From Microbacteriaceae bacterium UBA963 (GTDB taxonomy: Bacteria > Actinomycetota > Actinomycetes > Actinomycetales > Microbacteriaceae), in NCBI GenBank assembly GCA_002292955.1, contig DBCH01000053.1, forward strand, positions 3,714 through 13,651: a stretch of DNA of 9,938 nt. The letters are read 5' to 3'. The notes beneath the pieces are model-generated. The model was not told where the DNA came from. It did no database searches and saw only the letters and a list, made by a program, of their open reading frames with translations. Both the position numbers and the translations under genes were made by a program. Positions 7,497 to 9,938 of this stretch are shown here, piece by piece (the stretch's first letter is position 1; each line of letters begins with the position of its first letter).

Positions 7497-7514
7497 GCGT
7501 GTCGGAAGACACGC
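7497..7514. other. Strong GC-rich hairpin between the FtsR-like and ResR-like genes
   Basis: GCGTGTC and GACACGC (7497-7503, 7508-7514) form a perfect 7-bp stem with a 4-nt loop (GGAA on plus, TTCC on minus). It lies 24 nt after the stop of the FtsR-like gene on the minus strand. With no T-run it could be a Rho-type stop, a processing site or an mRNA-stabilising 3' end. Confidence 0.5.
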
Positions 7515-7538
7515 AACCCCGCCTGTCTCAGGTTACGC

Positions 7539-8237
7539 CTAAGAGAGGTTCTTGGATATGACGGCGCGCAATAAAAACGCTCGCACCACGTCCATGTGCG
7601 CCGACAACTCGCTCGCCCGGCTGTGCGCGCGAGCCCTGGTTGCCACATCGTTCTTCTTCTGAACAGCAGAGAGCGCGCGTTCAATCAGCGCAAACTCGCG
7701 TTCTGCAGCGGTGCGCAACGTCGTGAGATGGCGGGGCTCAATTCCCGACCTCTGCAGTTCGACCAGCGCGCTGAGGACATCAACCGACTCTTGGCTGAAC
7801 GATTCTGCCGCCGGGAGGAAACCCGCCGAGACGGCATCCTGAACAAGATTGCTCGACGCCCCGGCCGCCTTGGCCAGTTCGGATCGGGTAAATCTTTGCG
7901 GCGTGACCAGAGCCGAATCAGTGGAGAGACCCAACGACTGCGGCAGGCCAGAGAGATTACCGCCGATGGCAGCCTCGAGGTGATCCTTGATCACACGCAG
8001 CGGTAAATACTGGTCGCGCTGCATGACCAGAATCAAGCGCAGGCGTTCGACATCACTCGGCGAGAACTTGCGATAGCCAGACTCGGTGCGCGATGGCGAA
8101 ACCAGGCCCTGTTCTTCGAGGAAGCGGAGTTTGGAGGGGCTCAGATCGGGAAAGTCGGGTGACAGCTTGGCCAGCACCTGGCCAATACTCAGAAGCCCCC
8201 GTTGGCTCTGCGCATCATTGCGAGCGACTACGGCCAC
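7539..8237 (-). CDS. ftsR: MerR-family regulator, FtsR (Rv1828)-like
   Basis: A 232-residue cytosolic regulator. The N-terminal MerR domain has the helix-turn-helix at about 16-42 (LSIGQVLAKL through KLRFLEEQGL) and the wing and recognition region SGYRKFSPSDVERLRLI (53-69). A second segment at 115-142 (RFTRSELAKAAGASSN and following) looks like another winged-helix unit, as reported for Rv1828-type proteins. The C-terminal helical part (about 150-225) probably mediates dimer contacts. In corynebacteria the homologue activates the cell-division gene ftsZ; this target is family knowledge and no ftsZ lies here. The GTG start at 8235-8237 follows the FHA stop by only 2 nt, with a weak G-rich site, so translation is probably coupled to the FHA gene. 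The symbol is assigned from motifs and from the garA-ftsR-resR order. Confidence 0.82.
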   Translation of the reverse strand: MAVVARNDAQSQRGLLSIGQVLAKLSPDFPDLSPSKLRFLEEQGLVSPSRTESGYRKFSPSDVERLRLILVMQRDQYLPLRVIKDHLEAAIGGNLSGLPQSLGLSTDSALVTPQRFTRSELAKAAGASSNLVQDAVSAGFLPAAESFSQESVDVLSALVELQRSGIEPRHLTTLRTAAEREFALIERALSAVQKKNDVATRARAHSRASELSAHMDVVRAFLLRAVISKNLS

Positions 8238-8239
8238 GC

Positions 8240-8698
8240 CTATGCCCCCACGCCGTGTCGCGATCCAAAGTAGGTCAGGCGGAACTTACCCACCATGACC
8301 TCAATGCCATCGATCAGTGCAGCACGGTCGACGAGCTGACCCGCAACGTACGTGCCGTTGAGTGAGCCCAGATCGCGCACTTCAAATCCGTGAGGCGTGC
8401 GCCGAAACTCAGCGTGCTGGCGCGAGACGGTCACATCGTCGAGAAAGATTTCCGAATCCGGGTGGCGACCAGCAATGTTGACTTCGTGGTCGAGCAAGTA
8501 GCGCGCTCCCTGATCGGGGCCTCGCCGAACAATCAACAGTGCCGAGTTGCGCGGAAGTGCGGCGATGACGTCTCGCTCGTGGGGCGCGAGGTCTGAAATG
8601 TCAGCTGCAGACCCGGCAAAATCTGACGACGGGAATGCGGAGGTGTCGGCCGGCTCGTCTAGCGACGCATTCGGTTCTGAATTGTTTTCAGTAGTCAT
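8240..8698 (-). CDS. garA: FHA-domain protein, GarA/OdhI-like
   Basis: A 152-residue cytosolic protein with a single C-terminal forkhead-associated domain. The phosphopeptide-binding residues are all present: GR (77-78), Ser92 and His95 in TVSRQHAEF, and NGT (114-116). The flanking segment AGRHPDSEIFLDDVTVSRQH (76-95) is nearly that of GarA. In mycobacteria and corynebacteria this protein, when not phosphorylated, inhibits 2-oxoglutarate dehydrogenase/decarboxylase and alters glutamate enzymes; Ser/Thr kinases switch it off by phosphorylating an N-terminal TT motif, after which its own FHA domain binds the phosphothreonine. Here the matching site reads ADTSAF (17-22), leaving one Thr (Thr19). 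The ATG is preceded by GGAAGGAGG. It is the first gene of a set with the FtsR-like regulator and reads away from the DUF1295 gene. Confidence 0.9.
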   Translation of the reverse strand: MTTENNSEPNASLDEPADTSAFPSSDFAGSAADISDLAPHERDVIAALPRNSALLIVRRGPDQGARYLLDHEVNIAGRHPDSEIFLDDVTVSRQHAEFRRTPHGFEVRDLGSLNGTYVAGQLVDRAALIDGIEVMVGKFRLTYFGSRHGVGA

Positions 8699-8722
8699 AT
8701 CGCGACACCCCTCCTTCCAACA

Positions 8723-8728
8723 ATTACA
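8723..8728 (-). promoter_or_regulatory. Possible -10 box of the FHA gene
   Basis: On the minus strand TGTAAT matches TATAAT at five of six positions and lies 24 nt before the FHA start codon. A start point near 8716 would give a very short leader that barely holds the ribosome site. No -35 match was found at normal spacing. Confidence 0.3.
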
Positions 8729-8749
8729 CTACCGGATGAAGATGCCCCC

Positions 8750-8755
8750 TAAAAT
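8750..8755 (+). promoter_or_regulatory. Possible -10 box of the DUF1295 gene
   Basis: TAAAAT matches TATAAT at five of six positions and lies 24 nt before the chosen ATG, which fits a short leader. The -35 position shows no good match. Confidence 0.35.
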
Positions 8756-8765
8756 AGGTCAAAAG

Positions 8766-8770
8766 AAAGG
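8766..8770 (+). promoter_or_regulatory. Ribosome binding site of the DUF1295 gene (sets the start)
   Basis: AAAGG with a 9-nt spacer to ATG at 8780 directs translation there. The in-frame TTG at 8771 directly abuts this site, so it is ruled out as a start. Confidence 0.6.
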
Positions 8771-8779
8771 TTGCCCTCC

Positions 8780-9610
8780 ATGGATGCCCTCATTGTCTGT
8801 CTCTGGATTCTTGCCGGAATCTGCGCCCTGACGTGGGTGCTCTCACTCATCACACGGGAGTACTCCTGGGTTGACCGCATCTGGTCAATCATCCCCATCG
8901 CTTACGTCTGGGTCTTCGCTGTTTTTGCTGGCTTCACGGACGCACGTCTCAATGTCATCGCGATCCTCGTGACCCTGTGGGGCGCGCGCCTCACGTTCAA
9001 CTTTGCTCGCAAGGGTGGCTACGCCCCGGGCGGCGAGGACTACCGCTGGGAGATCATGCGCCAGCGCATCACCGGTTGGAAGTGGCATGTCTTCAACTTC
9101 TTCTTCATCGTCATCTTTCAGAACGCACTTCTCTTGCTCATCTCGCTTCCGTCGTTCACTGCGTACGAGAACCGCGGAACCCCGTTTGGCGTTCTCGACC
9201 TCATTGTCACGGTGGCCTTCGTGGGTCTGCTGGTGATGGAGACCGTTGCCGACCAGCAGCAGTGGAACTTCCACCAGTGGAAGAAGGCAGAGGTTGCCGC
9301 AGGTCGCACACCCCGGCCCGGCTTCCTCACGACCGGACTCTTCTCGACATCTCGGCACCCCAACTTCTTTGCGGAACAGGCTCAGTGGTGGGTGCTCTTC
9401 TTCTTCGGTGCCATTGCCGCAGACTCTGTGATGCAGTGGACCATCGTCGGCCCCGTCCTGTTGACCGCCCTCTTCATCGGGTCGTACCGCTTGGCCGAAG
9501 AGATCTCCTCGTCCAAGTACCCGGACTACGCGGAGTACCAGAAGCGCGTGAGCCCGCTCATCCCCTGGTTCCCCCGCCGCCAAGAAGAAGCGTCGACGGC
9601 CAAGGCCTAG
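8780..9610 (+). CDS. DUF1295 membrane protein (steroid 5-alpha-reductase-like)
   Basis: A 276-residue integral membrane protein with about six hydrophobic segments (near residues 3-24, 35-53, 57-70, 105-125, 138-157 and 202-235). Family marks are TLWGARLTFNFARKGGY (65-81), the SRHPNFFAEQAQWW box (191-204) and YPDYAEYQKRVSPLIPWFP (247-265), as in the DUF1295/3-oxo-5-alpha-steroid 4-dehydrogenase and isoprenylcysteine methyltransferase-like superfamily. Members reduce double bonds or methylate lipid-like substrates using a cofactor bound near the C-terminus, but bacterial DUF1295 proteins mostly have no proven substrate, and I claim none. The tail is polar and short. It diverges from the FHA gene across an 81-nt spacer and is followed 53 nt later by a glycosyltransferase that may be co-transcribed. 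Confidence 0.9.
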   Translation: MDALIVCLWILAGICALTWVLSLITREYSWVDRIWSIIPIAYVWVFAVFAGFTDARLNVIAILVTLWGARLTFNFARKGGYAPGGEDYRWEIMRQRITGWKWHVFNFFFIVIFQNALLLLISLPSFTAYENRGTPFGVLDLIVTVAFVGLLVMETVADQQQWNFHQWKKAEVAAGRTPRPGFLTTGLFSTSRHPNFFAEQAQWWVLFFFGAIAADSVMQWTIVGPVLLTALFIGSYRLAEEISSSKYPDYAEYQKRVSPLIPWFPRRQEEASTAKA

Positions 9611-9663
9611 GTCCGTTTCAAACCGCCTTCACAAGGTACGGAGTACATCGGAAGAGAACCACC

Positions 9664-9938
9664 TTGCCATTGCTCTCGGTAGTCATCCCCTCCTACAACG
9701 ACGCAGAGATGCTTCGTCAGTGTCTGACTGCCCTTGACGAACAGTCATTAGCACCGTTTGAGGTTGTCGTTGTTGACAACGGGAGCACCGATGACACTGC
9801 GGACGTTGCCCGGTCGTTTGGCGCGCGCGTTGTTTACGAGCCAGTCAAGGGCATCCCCTCGGCGACGGCAGCAGGCTTTGACGCAGCGCGGGGCGACATT
9901 CTGGGTCGGCTCGATGCCGATTCGGTGCCGAATTCACA
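9664..9938 (+). CDS. Family 2 glycosyltransferase, N-terminal part
   Basis: An open frame runs off the right edge, giving the first 91 complete codons. It has the GT-A fold signature of family 2 transferases: a first strand LSVVIPSYND, then EVVVVDNGSTDDT (a nucleotide-sugar binding strand with its Asp), the segment GARVVYEPVKGIPSAT, and RLDADSVP holding a DxD-like metal site. Such enzymes move a sugar from a nucleotide donor to a lipid or polysaccharide acceptor at the inner face of the membrane. No ATG or GTG fits this frame, so I chose TTG at 9664, preceded by GGAAGAG at 7 nt; a TTG two codons later is also possible. The acceptor and any C-terminal membrane segments are outside the window. 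Confidence 0.88.
   Translation, partial: MPLLSVVIPSYNDAEMLRQCLTALDEQSLAPFEVVVVDNGSTDDTADVARSFGARVVYEPVKGIPSATAAGFDAARGDILGRLDADSVPNS

Noticed and set aside
7390..7512. N-terminal extension of the ResR-like protein by 41 residues
   Set aside because: The stretch has no domain likeness, covers the dyads, and a strong AGGAG site serves the internal ATG.
8885..9583. A 232-codon minus-strand open frame opposite the DUF1295 gene
   Set aside because: The product is a Glu/Gly/Arg-rich shadow with no recognisable domain; the plus strand carries clear family motifs and a ribosome site.
9611..9663. Small dyads (CCTT-AAGG and two GTAC copies) before the glycosyltransferase
   Set aside because: They are four-base arms, expected by chance at this length, with no link to a promoter or terminator.

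Overview
The window looks like chromosomal DNA of a high-GC Gram-positive actinobacterium, most likely Microbacteriaceae. Codon third positions are GC-biased, several starts are GTG or TTG, and the gene content is typically actinobacterial: a FadD15-like acyl-CoA ligase, an anaplerotic pyruvate carboxylase, and a GarA/OdhI-like FHA gene followed by two MerR regulators that resemble mycobacterial Rv1828 (FtsR) and Rv1830 (ResR). I see no mobile element, CRISPR array, tRNA or rRNA. The family assignment rests on protein motifs and gene arrangement only.

Left part (1-5941): the 3' end of a plus-strand long-chain acyl-CoA ligase converges on a minus-strand run of three closely spaced genes, transcribed pyc -> MinD/ParA-like ATPase -> def. 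The gaps are 31 and 12 nt, so they are probably co-transcribed. pyc makes oxaloacetate from pyruvate. The ATPase has a deviant Walker A motif and a long basic histone-H1-like N-terminus. def removes formyl groups from nascent proteins.

Middle (5942-6846): a 92-nt divergent spacer separates pyc from a plus-strand orphan Soj/ParA ATPase with no ParB in the window. This gene converges on the next minus-strand group.

Right part (6847-8698, minus strand): a GarA-like FHA protein is followed after 2 nt by an FtsR-like MerR regulator and, after a structured 149-nt spacer, by a ResR-like MerR regulator. In related actinobacteria the GarA/OdhI protein controls flux at 2-oxoglutarate, and the two MerR proteins have been linked to cell division and growth control. 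The spacer before the last gene carries two back-to-back stem-loops and two perfect dyads, and is the most interesting non-coding stretch here.

Right end (8699-9938, plus strand): a DUF1295 (steroid 5-alpha-reductase-like) membrane protein reads away from the FHA gene, followed by the 5' part of a family 2 glycosyltransferase cut by the window edge.

I found no convincing new defence, conflict or mobile system. The points most worth a second look are the altered phosphorylation motif of the FHA protein, the structured leader of the ResR-like gene, and the pyc-associated MinD-like ATPase with its basic tail.
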